Shown piece after piece: positions 1-8,319 of a stretch of 19,042 bases of DNA. The notes below the pieces were generated by a model that saw only the letters and a list, made by a program, of their open reading frames with translations, searched no databases and was not told the DNA's origin. Position 1 is the stretch's first letter; every line of letters begins with the position of its first letter. The stretch lies in NCBI GenBank assembly GCA_938022295.1, contig CALIDR010000226.1:1-19042 (forward strand), read 5' to 3'. The stretch is from an uncultured Burkholderiaceae bacterium (lineage in GTDB: Bacteria > Pseudomonadota > Gammaproteobacteria > Burkholderiales > Burkholderiaceae_C). Position numbers and translations under genes: made by a program.

Positions 1-2
1 CG

Positions 3-158
3 AAGCAGACCGGGGCGACGGCGGTCGACGTCGGCGACCCGCTCGCCGCGCTGCGCGATGCCGGCGCCGCGCTCGGCCTGCGGGTCGACGCCGCGACCGC
101 CGGCGACTGGCGCACCGCGGCCGTCGCGGCGTGGCGCGGCGCGTGGTGCCGCGCCTGA
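3..158 (+). CDS. C-terminal fragment of an unidentified protein
   Basis: The reading frame is open from the first bases of the window to a TGA at 156-158 and gives about 51 residues ending AAWRGAWCRA. The fragment is rich in alanine, arginine and tryptophan, and its start lies outside the window. No motif identifies a family. That it is coding rests on codon pattern (G or C in nearly every third position), on the stop being followed by a short gap, and on a promoter-like and RBS-preceded gene beginning just after. I cannot name a function, and the frame could be fortuitous in DNA this GC-rich. Confidence 0.5.
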   Translation, partial: KQTGATAVDVGDPLAALRDAGAALGLRVDAATAGDWRTAAVAAWRGAWCRA

Positions 159-200
159 CGGCCGATCGACCCCGCGCCGCGGGGGCCTCGCCGGCGGCCG

Positions 201-206
201 CACAAT
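201..206 (+). promoter_or_regulatory. possible -10 box (CACAAT) of the TerB-like gene
   Basis: CACAAT matches the sigma-70 -10 consensus at four of six positions and stands out in GC-rich surroundings. It lies about 46 bases before the ATG at 253, so the mRNA would have a short leader carrying the GAGGAA ribosome-binding site at 242-247. No good -35 is visible. Confidence 0.35.
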
Positions 207-252
207 GGCGCCCTGTCGCGGCCCGCGCGCCGCCACCCCGCGAGGAACCCCG

Positions 253-1269
253 ATGCAACCCGAAGAGCAGCGCGCCCTGATGGGCATCGCCCTGCTGGCG
301 GCGTTCGCCGACGGCGCCAAGGCCGACGCCGAGCGCGAGGAAATCCGCCGCCTGGCGCAGTCGCTCGCCGAGTCGGCCGCGAACCTGCACCTGGGCACGC
401 TGGTGCAGGACGTGCTGCTCGAGCGCCTGACGCTGGCGCAGGCCGTGGCCGCGCTGCGCCAGCCCGCGCACCGGCAGCTGGCGTACGAGGTGGCGGTGTG
501 CGTCGTCGACGCCGACGGCGCGAAGAGCGCCGCCGAGGCCGCCTTCCTGGCCGACCTGAAGCGCGAGCTCGGGCTCGCCGACGGCGGTGCGGCCGCCGCC
601 GAGGCGCAGGCCGACGCGCTGGCCGACGCGATCGACCACCCGGAAGCGGCAGCCACGGCGGCCCCTGCCGCCACCGCGGCCACGGCGGCGGCGCCGCCTC
701 GGCCGGCGGCGCCGGCCGCACCGGCCACCGTGCTGCTGAGCGACGCCGAGTCCGCCGCGCTCGACAAGTCGATCCTCAACCGCGCAATCCTGTGCGGCGC
801 GCTCGAGCTGCTGCCGCAGAACTGGGCGACAATGGCGATCATCCCGCTGCAGGTGAAGATGGTCTACGACATCGGCCAGCGCCACGGCGTGCAGCTCGAC
901 CAGGGGCACATCAAGGAATTCCTCGCCACCGTCGGCGTGGGCCTGACGTCGCAGTACCTCGAGCAGTTCGGCCGCAAGCTGATCGGCGGCCTGCTCGGCC
1001 AGGTCGCCGGCGGCCTCGGCCGCGGCCTCGGGCGCGCGGCCACCGGCGTCGCGTTCAGCTTCGCGACCACCTATGCGCTCGGCCAGCTGGCGCGCCGCTA
1101 CTACGGCGGCGGCCGGCAGATGAGCACCGCAGTGCTGAAGGACACGTTCCAGCAGCTGCTCGGGCCCGCCAAGCAGATGCAGCAGCAGTACCTGCCGCAG
1201 ATCGAGCAGCGCGCGCGCACGCTCGACGCGACGCAGGTCATGAACCTCGTGCGCCAGCCGCTGAACTGA
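253..1269 (+). CDS. TerB-like / DUF697-like helical protein
   Basis: This is a 338-residue protein. The ATG at 253 was chosen over upstream in-frame codons because GAGGAA (242-247) precedes it at five bases and the protein then begins directly with a helical domain. Residues 1-108 resemble a TerB fold: two acidic motifs, DGAKADAE near 20 and DADGAKSAAE near 86, are in the places where TerB proteins carry metal-binding acidic residues. Residues 110-160 are an alanine/proline linker. Residues 170-338 form a second helical domain with glycine-rich hydrophobic stretches (about 235-285), resembling the DUF697/YcjF-like region that associates with membranes or GTPases. TerB proteins are linked to tellurite and envelope stress in other bacteria, but no ter operon is present here. 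The role is therefore open; the fold assignment is by eye. Confidence 0.7.
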   Translation: MQPEEQRALMGIALLAAFADGAKADAEREEIRRLAQSLAESAANLHLGTLVQDVLLERLTLAQAVAALRQPAHRQLAYEVAVCVVDADGAKSAAEAAFLADLKRELGLADGGAAAAEAQADALADAIDHPEAAATAAPAATAATAAAPPRPAAPAAPATVLLSDAESAALDKSILNRAILCGALELLPQNWATMAIIPLQVKMVYDIGQRHGVQLDQGHIKEFLATVGVGLTSQYLEQFGRKLIGGLLGQVAGGLGRGLGRAATGVAFSFATTYALGQLARRYYGGGRQMSTAVLKDTFQQLLGPAKQMQQQYLPQIEQRARTLDATQVMNLVRQPLN

Positions 1270-1302
1270 CGCCCGCCGAACCCCCGCCACGGAGCCCCGA
1301 CG

Positions 1303-1650
1303 ATGATCACGACCCCTTCCGGCCTGCAGTACGAAGACACGGTGCCCGGCAGCGGCGCCACCGCCACCGCGGGCCGGCAGGTCTCGGTGCACTACACCGG
1401 GTGGCTGTGGCAGGACGGCGCCAAGGGCCGCAAGTTCGACAGCAGCAAGGACCGCGGCCAGCCGTTCCGCTTCGCACTCGGCGCCGGCCAGGTGATCGGC
1501 GGCTGGGACGAAGGCGTGCAGGGCATGCAGGTGGGCGGCACGCGCACGCTGCTGATCCCGCCGCAGCTCGGCTACGGCGCGCGCGGCACCGGCGGCGTGA
1601 TCCCGCCGAACGCGACGCTGCTGTTCGAGGTCGAGCTGCTCGCGGTCTGA
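1303..1650 (+). CDS. FKBP-type peptidyl-prolyl cis-trans isomerase
   Basis: This 115-residue protein is a complete single FKBP domain. It should catalyse cis-trans isomerisation of Xaa-Pro bonds and assist folding in the cytoplasm, since there is no signal peptide. Family landmarks are visible in order: VHYTGWL (about 29-35), the FDSS loop, FALGAGQVIGGWDEGVQGM (about 57-75) and a C-terminal LFEVELL strand. The length is normal for the minimal family. The ATG at 1303 follows a GGAG motif at about eight bases, and the gene lies 33 bases after the TerB-like gene, so the two are probably cotranscribed. It faces the helicase gene tail to tail with a 21-base gap. Confidence 0.95.
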   Translation: MITTPSGLQYEDTVPGSGATATAGRQVSVHYTGWLWQDGAKGRKFDSSKDRGQPFRFALGAGQVIGGWDEGVQGMQVGGTRTLLIPPQLGYGARGTGGVIPPNATLLFEVELLAV

Positions 1651-1671
1651 CCTGTCGGTCGACCGCCGCGG

Positions 1672-3087
<1,416 letters not shown>

Positions 3088-3315
3088 CTTGCCTTCCGGT
3101 TCGTTCACGGCGCGGCCATGGCCACGCCGGCGGCGCCGTGGCGCCGCGGGGTCGGGTCGCGAGAAGAACGGGGCAGGCAGGACGGCCGCGGGGAAAGGCG
3201 ACCGCCGGAACACACCGGCTCGAGCGACGGCATCGCCGCCGACCGATGCGCGCGGCGGGTGCCGCGGGCGCGATGCCGGCTGCGCGCCGGTGCCGATCAG
3301 AGGGGATGAACGCAA

Positions 3316-3343
3316 GCCGCCGGACGATCGCTCGCCCGGCGGC
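3316..3343 (-). other. 8-bp perfect hairpin at the 5' end of the helicase leader
   Basis: GCCGCCGG (3316-3323) and CCGGCGGC (3336-3343) are exact reverse complements separated by 12 bases. On the minus strand the structure begins just downstream of the predicted transcription start. No T-tract follows, so it looks like a leader stem or stability element. It could also act as a weak terminator for orn, whose stop lies about 50 bases upstream. Confidence 0.45.
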
Positions 3344-3351
3344 AGACCGCG

Positions 3352-3357
3352 AGTGTA
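3352..3357 (-). promoter_or_regulatory. possible -10 box (TACACT) for the helicase gene
   Basis: Read on the minus strand this is TACACT, the same hexamer found ahead of tonB in this window. It lies between the orn stop and the helicase leader hairpin. No convincing -35 is visible, so a start shared with orn readthrough is also possible. Confidence 0.4.
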
Positions 3358-3394
3358 GCCTGGACCGCGCCGGCGCGCCGGCGACCGGCGGCGA

Positions 3395-3958
3395 TCAGCC
3401 GCGCAGGAAGTGCTGGCGGTAGTACAGCAGCTCGTCGATCGACTCGTGGATGTCGGCCAGCGCGGTGTGCGACTGCGTCTTCCTGAAGCCTTCGACCAGC
3501 CCCGGCTGCCAGCGCCGGGCCAGTTCCTTCAGCGTGCTGACGTCGAGGTTGCGGTAGTGGAAGAACGCTTCCAGCCGCGGCATCGAGCGGGCGAGGAAGC
3601 GCCGGTCCTGGCAGATCGAGTTGCCGCACATGGGGCTCTTGCCGGCCGGCACGTACTGCGCGAGCCAGTGCAGCACCTGTGCCTGCGCGGCGTCCTCGTC
3701 GAGCAGCGACGCGCGCACGCGGTCGATCAGCCCGCTCTTGCCGTGGGTGCCCTTGTTCCAGGCGTCCATCGCGTCGAGCACGGCGTCGCTCTGGTGGATC
3801 GCGAGCACCGGCCCTTCGACGCGCCGCGTCACCTGCGCGTCGGTGACGACGACGGCGATCTCGATGATGCGGTCGCGATCGGTGTCCAGGCCGGTCATCT
3901 CGAGGTCGATCCACACCAGGTTGTGTTCGGACAGCGGCAGCGGCGCGGCGTCGGCCAT
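3395..3958 (-). CDS. orn: oligoribonuclease (DEDDh 3'-5' exoribonuclease)
   Basis: This 187-residue enzyme degrades 2-5 nucleotide RNAs to mononucleotides, the last step of RNA decay and of cyclic-di-GMP (pGpG) turnover, in the cytoplasm. The five DEDDh residues are visible: D18 and E20 in WIDLEMTGLD, D118 in NSICQDRRF, and H164 and D169 in SHTALADIHES. The length matches the family (about 180). I chose the ATG at 3958 because GAGGAT lies four bases upstream; a second ATG 39 bases earlier would add 13 non-conserved residues. The gene is divergent from the M48 protease across 62 bases and sits upstream of the helicase on the same strand, so the two RNA enzymes may be partly cotranscribed. Confidence 0.96.
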   Translation of the reverse strand: MADAAPLPLSEHNLVWIDLEMTGLDTDRDRIIEIAVVVTDAQVTRRVEGPVLAIHQSDAVLDAMDAWNKGTHGKSGLIDRVRASLLDEDAAQAQVLHWLAQYVPAGKSPMCGNSICQDRRFLARSMPRLEAFFHYRNLDVSTLKELARRWQPGLVEGFRKTQSHTALADIHESIDELLYYRQHFLRG

Positions 3959-4008
3959 CGGGATCCTCGGGCAGCGGGTTGGACTCGGCGCGGTCATTGT
4001 CGCAGCCC

Positions 4009-4014
4009 TAAACT
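4009..4014 (+). promoter_or_regulatory. -10 box (TAAACT) set for a leaderless start of the M48 gene
   Basis: TAAACT ends six bases before the ATG at 4021, and no Shine-Dalgarno motif lies in the gap. Transcription about seven bases downstream would begin on the A of the start codon. No good -35 was found at 16-18 bases. Confidence 0.45.
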
Positions 4015-4020
4015 CGCGCC

Positions 4021-5328
4021 ATGGACGACCCTTCCTTCGTGCTGTCGCTCGTGTTCGCGGCCGCGGTCACGCTGTCGTTCGCGACCAAGGTCTGGCTCGC
4101 GACGCGGCAGATCCGCCACGTGGCCGCGCACCGCGACCGCGTGCCGCCCGCGTTCGCCGCCACCGTCACCCCCGAGGCGCACCGCAAGGCCGCCGACTAC
4201 ACCGTCGCCCGCGCGCGGCTGTCGATCGTCACGACGGCGGTGGCCACCGCCGTCGTCCTCGGCTGGACGCTGCTCGGCGGGCTGGACGCGCTCAACGCCG
4301 CGCTCGTCGAGACGGTGCAGCCGCGCTGGGGCTCGATGGCGTACCAGCTCGCGCTGCTGGCGGCGTTCGCGCTCGTGGGCGGGCTGATCGACCTGCCGTT
4401 CGAGCTGTACCGCACGTTCGTGCTCGAGCAGCGCTTCGGCTTCAACCGCATGACGTGGCGGCTGTACCTGGCCGACACGGTCAAGGGCCTCGTGCTCGGC
4501 GCGGCGATTGGGCTGCCGCTGGCGGCGCTGGTGCTGTGGATCATGGGCGCCACCGGCGGCCTGTGGTGGCTGTGGGCCTGGATCGTGTGGGTCGGCTTCC
4601 AGCTTCTCGTGCTCGTGCTGTACCCGACCGTGATCGCGCCGCTGTTCAACACCTTCGAGCCGCTGCGCGACGAGGCGCTGAAGGCGCGCGTGCAGGCGCT
4701 GATGGCGCGCTGCGGCTTCGCCGCCAAGGGCCTGTTCGTGATGGACGGCAGCCGCCGCTCGGCCCACGGCAACGCCTACTTCACCGGCCTCGGGGCGGCC
4801 AAGCGCGTCGTCTTCTTCGACACCCTGCTCGCCAAGCTCGCGCCGTCGGAGGTCGAGGCCGTGCTCGCGCACGAGCTCGGCCACTTCAAGCACCGCCACG
4901 TGCTCAAGCGCATGGCGGTGATCTTCGCGGTGAGCCTCGGCGCGCTGGCGCTGCTCGGGTGGCTGGCGACGCGGCCCTGGTTCTACACCGGGCTGGGCGT
5001 CGAGCCGAACCTGGGCGCGCCGAACGACGCGCTGGCGCTGCTGCTGTTCATGCTCGCGCTGCCGCCGTTCGTGTTCCTGCTCGGGCCGCTGGCGGCGCTG
5101 CTGTCGCGCCGCCACGAGTTCGAGGCCGACGCCTACGCCTGTGCGCAGGCCGACGGCCGGGCGCTGGCCAGCGCGCTGCTGAAGCTGCACGCCGACAACG
5201 CCGCGACGCTGACGCCCGATCCGGTCTACGTGCGCTTCTACTACTCGCATCCCCCGGCGTCCGAGCGCCTGGCCGCGCTGGCGGCGCACACCCGCTCGTC
5301 GGGGCCTCAGCTGCCGGAGCCCGCATGA
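4021..5328 (+). CDS. M48 family (Ste24-like) membrane zinc metalloprotease
   Basis: This 435-residue protein is an integral membrane endopeptidase. Hydrophobic segments lie near 5-25, 67-88, 106-126, 153-175, 181-201, 304-324 and 343-360. The EQRFGFN signature of the M48 N-terminal domain is at about 136-142. The zinc site is H284-E-L-G-H288, with E366 of HEFEAD as the likely third ligand. Eukaryotic relatives process prenylated CAAX proteins. Bacteria of this group have no known protein prenylation, so a role in membrane-protein quality control is more likely (inference). The ATG at 4021 has no RBS but does have an adjacent -10 box. Its TGA overlaps the next ATG by the ATGA arrangement, so the pterin dehydratase is translationally coupled. 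Confidence 0.93.
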   Translation: MDDPSFVLSLVFAAAVTLSFATKVWLATRQIRHVAAHRDRVPPAFAATVTPEAHRKAADYTVARARLSIVTTAVATAVVLGWTLLGGLDALNAALVETVQPRWGSMAYQLALLAAFALVGGLIDLPFELYRTFVLEQRFGFNRMTWRLYLADTVKGLVLGAAIGLPLAALVLWIMGATGGLWWLWAWIVWVGFQLLVLVLYPTVIAPLFNTFEPLRDEALKARVQALMARCGFAAKGLFVMDGSRRSAHGNAYFTGLGAAKRVVFFDTLLAKLAPSEVEAVLAHELGHFKHRHVLKRMAVIFAVSLGALALLGWLATRPWFYTGLGVEPNLGAPNDALALLLFMLALPPFVFLLGPLAALLSRRHEFEADAYACAQADGRALASALLKLHADNAATLTPDPVYVRFYYSHPPASERLAALAAHTRSSGPQLPEPA

Positions 5329-5651
5329 ACGTCCTGAAGACGCAGCACTGCCAGCCGATGGAAGGCCAGCGGCCGATGAGCGACGTGCAGATCGGTGCCC
5401 ACCTCGCGCGCGTGCAGGGCTGGGCGCTGGTCGACGGCGCGATCCAGAAGACCTACCGCTTCGAGGACTTCCACCGCACGATGGCGTTCGTCAACGCGCT
5501 GGCGTGGATCGCGCACCGCGAGGACCACCACCCGGACCTGCACGTCGGCTACGACCGCTGCACGGTGCGCTTCAACACCCACGCGGTGGGCGGCATCTCG
5601 ATCAACGACTTCATCTGCGCCGCGCGCGCCGATGCGCTGCTGGTCGACTGA
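5325..5651 (+). CDS. phhB: pterin-4a-carbinolamine dehydratase
   Basis: This 108-residue enzyme dehydrates 4a-hydroxytetrahydrobiopterin or its pterin analogue, recycling the cofactor used by aromatic amino acid hydroxylases. The family signature is complete: EDHHPDLHVGYDRCTVRFNTHAVGGISIND cannot be given in one run, but its parts are EDHHPD (66-71), VGYD (74-77), FNTHAVGG (83-90) and D95. The start at 5325 overlaps the M48 stop; an internal ATG at residue 18 (MSDVQIG) would give the more typical length and is a realistic alternative. No phenylalanine hydroxylase is in the window, so the partner lies elsewhere. The gene sits between the protease and rsgA in one operon. Confidence 0.93.
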   Translation: MNVLKTQHCQPMEGQRPMSDVQIGAHLARVQGWALVDGAIQKTYRFEDFHRTMAFVNALAWIAHREDHHPDLHVGYDRCTVRFNTHAVGGISINDFICAARADALLVD

Positions 5652-5672
5652 CCCCGCCTGCAGCGGCCGGCC

Positions 5673-6584
5673 TTGAGCGCCCGGGTCGAGTTCGACGTCG
5701 CCCGGGTCGTCGCCGGCCACGGCCGGCACTTCGTGATCGAGACGCCCGAAGGACGGCGACTGATCGCGCATCCGCGCGGCAAGAGGAGCGAGGCCGTCGT
5801 CGGCGACCTCGTGCGCTGGCAGGCCAGCGGCGACGGCGGCGTCATCGAGCACATCGAGCCGCGGCGCAACCTGCTGTTCCGCCAGGACGAGTGGCGCACC
5901 AAGTCTTTCGCCGCCAACCTCGACCAGATCCTCGTGATGGTCGCCGGCGAGCCGATGTTCGGCGAGTCGCAGCTCGCCCGCGCGCTCGTCGCCGCCGAGG
6001 ACGCCGGCATCGCGGCGACGGTGCTGCTCAACAAGACCGACCTGCCGCAGGCCGAGGCCGCGCGCGCAAGGCTGCAGCCGGTGCGCGCGATGGGCGTGCC
6101 GGTGCTCGAGGTGGCGCTGAAGACGCAGCCCGACGCCGCGCGCGCCGCGCTCTTGCCGCTGCTGCAGGAGCGCGCGACGCTCGTGCTCGGGCCGAGCGGC
6201 ACCGGCAAGAGCACGCTCGTGAACCTGCTCGTGCCCGACGCCCGGGCGCAGGTCGGCGAGCTGTCGGCGGCATTGCAGTCGGGCCGGCACACGACGACGC
6301 GCACGTCGTGGTACTGGCTCGACGCCGACCGGCGCAGCGCGCTGATCGACTCGCCGGGCTTCCAGGCCTTCGGCCTGCGGCACATCGACGCGAAGCGGCT
6401 GCCGCTGCTGATGCCCGACCTGCGCGCGCACGCCGGCGAGTGCCGCTTCTACAACTGCACGCACCGCCAGGAGCCGGGCTGCGGCGTGCGCGCGGCGGTC
6501 GAGCGCGGCGAGATCGCCGCCGCGCGCTACCGCGTCTACCTCGAGATCCTGGACGAGCTGACGGCTGCCGACCACCGCCCGTAG
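5673..6584 (+). CDS. rsgA: ribosome small subunit-dependent GTPase A
   Basis: This 303-residue GTPase assists late maturation of the 30S ribosomal subunit. It has the circularly permuted motif order diagnostic of RsgA: G4 NKTD (120-123) comes before the P-loop GPSGTGKST (173-181) and G3 DSPG (226-229). An N-terminal OB-fold spans about 3-70. The C-terminal zinc finger has C257, C262, H264 and C270 in the usual spacing. The start is a TTG with only a weak RBS, 21 bases after the dehydratase stop; no better in-frame ATG precedes the OB-fold. Expression probably depends on the upstream operon promoter. Confidence 0.96.
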   Translation: MSARVEFDVARVVAGHGRHFVIETPEGRRLIAHPRGKRSEAVVGDLVRWQASGDGGVIEHIEPRRNLLFRQDEWRTKSFAANLDQILVMVAGEPMFGESQLARALVAAEDAGIAATVLLNKTDLPQAEAARARLQPVRAMGVPVLEVALKTQPDAARAALLPLLQERATLVLGPSGTGKSTLVNLLVPDARAQVGELSAALQSGRHTTTRTSWYWLDADRRSALIDSPGFQAFGLRHIDAKRLPLLMPDLRAHAGECRFYNCTHRQEPGCGVRAAVERGEIAAARYRVYLEILDELTAADHRP

Positions 6585-6611
6585 CCGGCGGCGGGCAATC
6601 CCCCATCGGCG

Positions 6612-6627
6612 GCCCCCGTCCGGGGGC
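6612..6627. terminator. GC hairpin after rsgA, possible terminator
   Basis: GCCCCC (6612-6617) and GGGGGC (6622-6627) form a perfect six-base stem with a GTCC loop, 27 bases after the rsgA stop. There is no T-tract, so intrinsic termination is uncertain. It may instead lie in the leader of the following secreted-protein gene. Confidence 0.35.
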
Positions 6628-6736
6628 GCGGGGCGTCGTCCTTCGAGGGGATAGTGCCGCGCCCTGCGATGTCGAGACTGGAGCGCAGGTCACGCCGGTC
6701 GGTGTGGCCGTCCCTCCACCGACGCAAGGAACCGTC

Positions 6737-7420
6737 ATGACACGCCATCCGCTTCCCTCCCTGCGGCGCATCGCCGCACTGTCGCTGCTGCTCGGCGCCG
6801 CCTGGTCGGCGCACGCCCAGGACGCCACCGTCTGCGGCCCCGAGATCAAGGCCGCCGTCGCCAAGGAGCTCGCGCTCGTGGCCGGCATGCCGCAGGCGCA
6901 GCAGCTCGAGCTGCAGGCCAAGGTCTACGAGCAGTACAAGTTCTGCATGCAGGACGCGAAGAACCTGCCGAGCAGCGACCCCTTCTTCACCGCCGTGCGC
7001 CAGTGCGGCGGGCGCGTCGCGCAGCTCGGCAGCCTGTACTACGAGGAGATGAGCTGCTGCGGGTACGACCCGCAGCGCCGCACGTTCACCTGCCCGGTCA
7101 AGGTCAAGCAGGGCTTCGGCTTCGGCGCCGCGCCGAACCCGGGCAGCCGGCTGTACACGCTGCACTGCGTGGCCGACACCAGCGGCGCGCTGGTGCCGGT
7201 GGGCCACGACAGCGTGCACCTGGCCGACTCGAAGGCGGCGCCGACCTGGCAGTTCGGCGTCGTCGCCCACGCCGTCGACAACCTGCAGACGGTGCAGCCG
7301 ATGAACGGCCAGACGCGGCGCGCGCGCTCGATCCTGTCGTGGAACCTCAAGCCCACCGACTGCAACTACCAGCCGATCTGGGGCAACGCGATCGACTACC
7401 GCATCCGCCTCGACCAGTGA
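6737..7420 (+). CDS. secreted eight-cysteine protein of unknown function
   Basis: I do not recognise this 227-residue protein. It begins with a clear Sec signal peptide: RR at 10-11, a hydrophobic core at 12-25 and an AHA-Q cleavage site after residue 27. The mature part has eight cysteines (33, 70, 90, 107, 108, 119, 144, 209), including a vicinal pair, which fits four disulfides in a periplasmic or exported protein. Residues 30-80 look helical; the rest looks like beta strands and loops with many aromatic residues. There are no transmembrane segments after the signal, no lipobox and no enzyme motif I can identify. The ATG at 6737 follows AAGGA. The gene stands alone between rsgA and the convergent SRAP gene. 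Confidence 0.85.
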   Translation: MTRHPLPSLRRIAALSLLLGAAWSAHAQDATVCGPEIKAAVAKELALVAGMPQAQQLELQAKVYEQYKFCMQDAKNLPSSDPFFTAVRQCGGRVAQLGSLYYEEMSCCGYDPQRRTFTCPVKVKQGFGFGAAPNPGSRLYTLHCVADTSGALVPVGHDSVHLADSKAAPTWQFGVVAHAVDNLQTVQPMNGQTRRARSILSWNLKPTDCNYQPIWGNAIDYRIRLDQ

Positions 7421-7454
7421 CCGCGTCCGCTGCCGTGTGCCCGCGCCGCCGCGC

Positions 7455-8105
7455 TCAGCCGCGCGGCGGCCGCGGCGCCGGCTCGGCGACGAGCCGGTCG
7501 GCCGGGTACGGGCGCAGCAGCGCGCGCGCCTGCGCCTCGTCGGCGTCGAGCCAGCGGTCGAACTCGTCGTCGTCGAGGATCGCGACCATGCGCTTCTCCT
7601 CGCCCGGGCGGTGCATGCGGCCGAACACGGCGTGGCCGTCGGCGTTGACGGTGAGCATCGTGAAGCTCAGCCACTCGCGGCCGTCGGGGCCCCGCCAGCG
7701 GCCCCACAGGCCGGCGATGCCCATCGGCGCGCCGTCGCGCCGCGCGATGCGCCAGCGCACCGCGCGGCCGCTCTCCCAGTTCGGCTCGTAGACCGCCTCG
7801 ACCGGCACGATGCAGCGCCGCCGCTGGCGCCACGCGTCGCGGAAGCTCGGCTTCTCGTGCACCGTCTCGCTGCGCGCGTTGTAGGTGCGGCGGCCGAACG
7901 CGAGGTCCTTGGCCCAGAACGGCAGCAGGCCGAACAGACCCGCCTGCAGCTCGCGCTCGATCGCGGCACGGTCGGCCGTGCGGACGACGAACGGCGCGAG
8001 GCCGCCGGGGTAGATCTCGGGCGGCACCGCGTCGCGCGGGCGCGCGACGCCGAAGTGGTGCAGCAGCCGGTCGGCCGCCGTCACCGGCTGGTAGTTGGCA
8101 CACAT
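7455..8105 (-). CDS. SRAP/YedK-family abasic-site DNA-protein crosslinking protein
   Basis: This 216-residue protein belongs to the SOS-response-associated peptidase family (HMCES in humans, YedK in E. coli). It covalently traps abasic sites in single-stranded DNA through the amino-terminal cysteine and so shields them from nucleases. The catalytic set is visible: C2 exposed after Met removal, N76 in TYNARSE, E107 in VEAVYEP and H165 in RMHRPGEEKRM. The length matches the family. The start must be the ATG at 8105 because the cysteine has to follow Met directly. No LexA box was recognised upstream. It is divergent from tonB across 214 bases and convergent with the secreted protein. Confidence 0.95.
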   Translation of the reverse strand: MCANYQPVTAADRLLHHFGVARPRDAVPPEIYPGGLAPFVVRTADRAAIERELQAGLFGLLPFWAKDLAFGRRTYNARSETVHEKPSFRDAWRQRRRCIVPVEAVYEPNWESGRAVRWRIARRDGAPMGIAGLWGRWRGPDGREWLSFTMLTVNADGHAVFGRMHRPGEEKRMVAILDDDEFDRWLDADEAQARALLRPYPADRLVAEPAPRPPRG

Positions 8106-8181
8106 CTCGGTTCGGCGTCGGGGCGCGGGGACGCTGCGGCCCGTCGGGTTTCCCGTCGACGTGCCGGCGCGACGCCCACGC

Positions 8182-8187
8182 TACACT
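8182..8187 (+). promoter_or_regulatory. possible -10 box (TACACT) of the tonB operon
   Basis: TACACT followed by TTTT is the only AT-rich patch in the SRAP-tonB gap. A start about seven bases downstream gives a leader of about 125 bases. No clear -35 and no Fur-box-like AT-rich palindrome is visible. Confidence 0.4.
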
Positions 8188-8228
8188 TTTCGGCTTCGTG
8201 GCGGCGGTCGCTGCCCGTGGGCCGACAG

Positions 8229-8248
8229 GGTCGCCGCCTTCGGCGACC
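8229..8248 (+). other. perfect 8-bp hairpin in the tonB leader
   Basis: GGTCGCCG (8229-8236) and CGGCGACC (8241-8248) flank a CCTT loop. A second, weaker stem, CTGGC/GCCAG (8252-8266), follows directly. Both lie inside the predicted tonB leader, 54 bases or more before the GTG start. They could be attenuator or protein-binding structures; no T-tract follows. Confidence 0.45.
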
Positions 8249-8319
8249 GGTCTGGCGCAGGGCCAGGCGACGACGCGCAGCATCTCTGCGTTGCGTGCCG
8301 TTCGATCGAGGATATCGCA

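Larger units (their letters stand above)
3088..3394 (-). other. 307-base leader and spacer upstream of the helicase
   Basis: This gap separates the helicase start from the orn stop, both on the minus strand. It holds a -10-like box and a strong hairpin, listed separately. If transcription starts at that box, the helicase mRNA has a leader of roughly 260 bases. The helicase frame remains open through it, but without a good start codon and RBS, and the translation is low-complexity and proline/arginine-rich, so I treat it as untranslated. Confidence 0.55.

Noticed and set aside
3088..3315. 76-codon in-frame N-terminal extension of the helicase
   Set aside because: No RBS precedes the upstream start, the translation is low-complexity, and DEAD-box proteins of this type begin at MSFDTLGL.
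8106..8319. Fur box or LexA box in the SRAP-tonB divergent gap
   Set aside because: No AT-rich 19-bp palindrome and no CTG-N10-CAG-like site with the right flanks was seen. A matrix scan would be needed to exclude weak sites.
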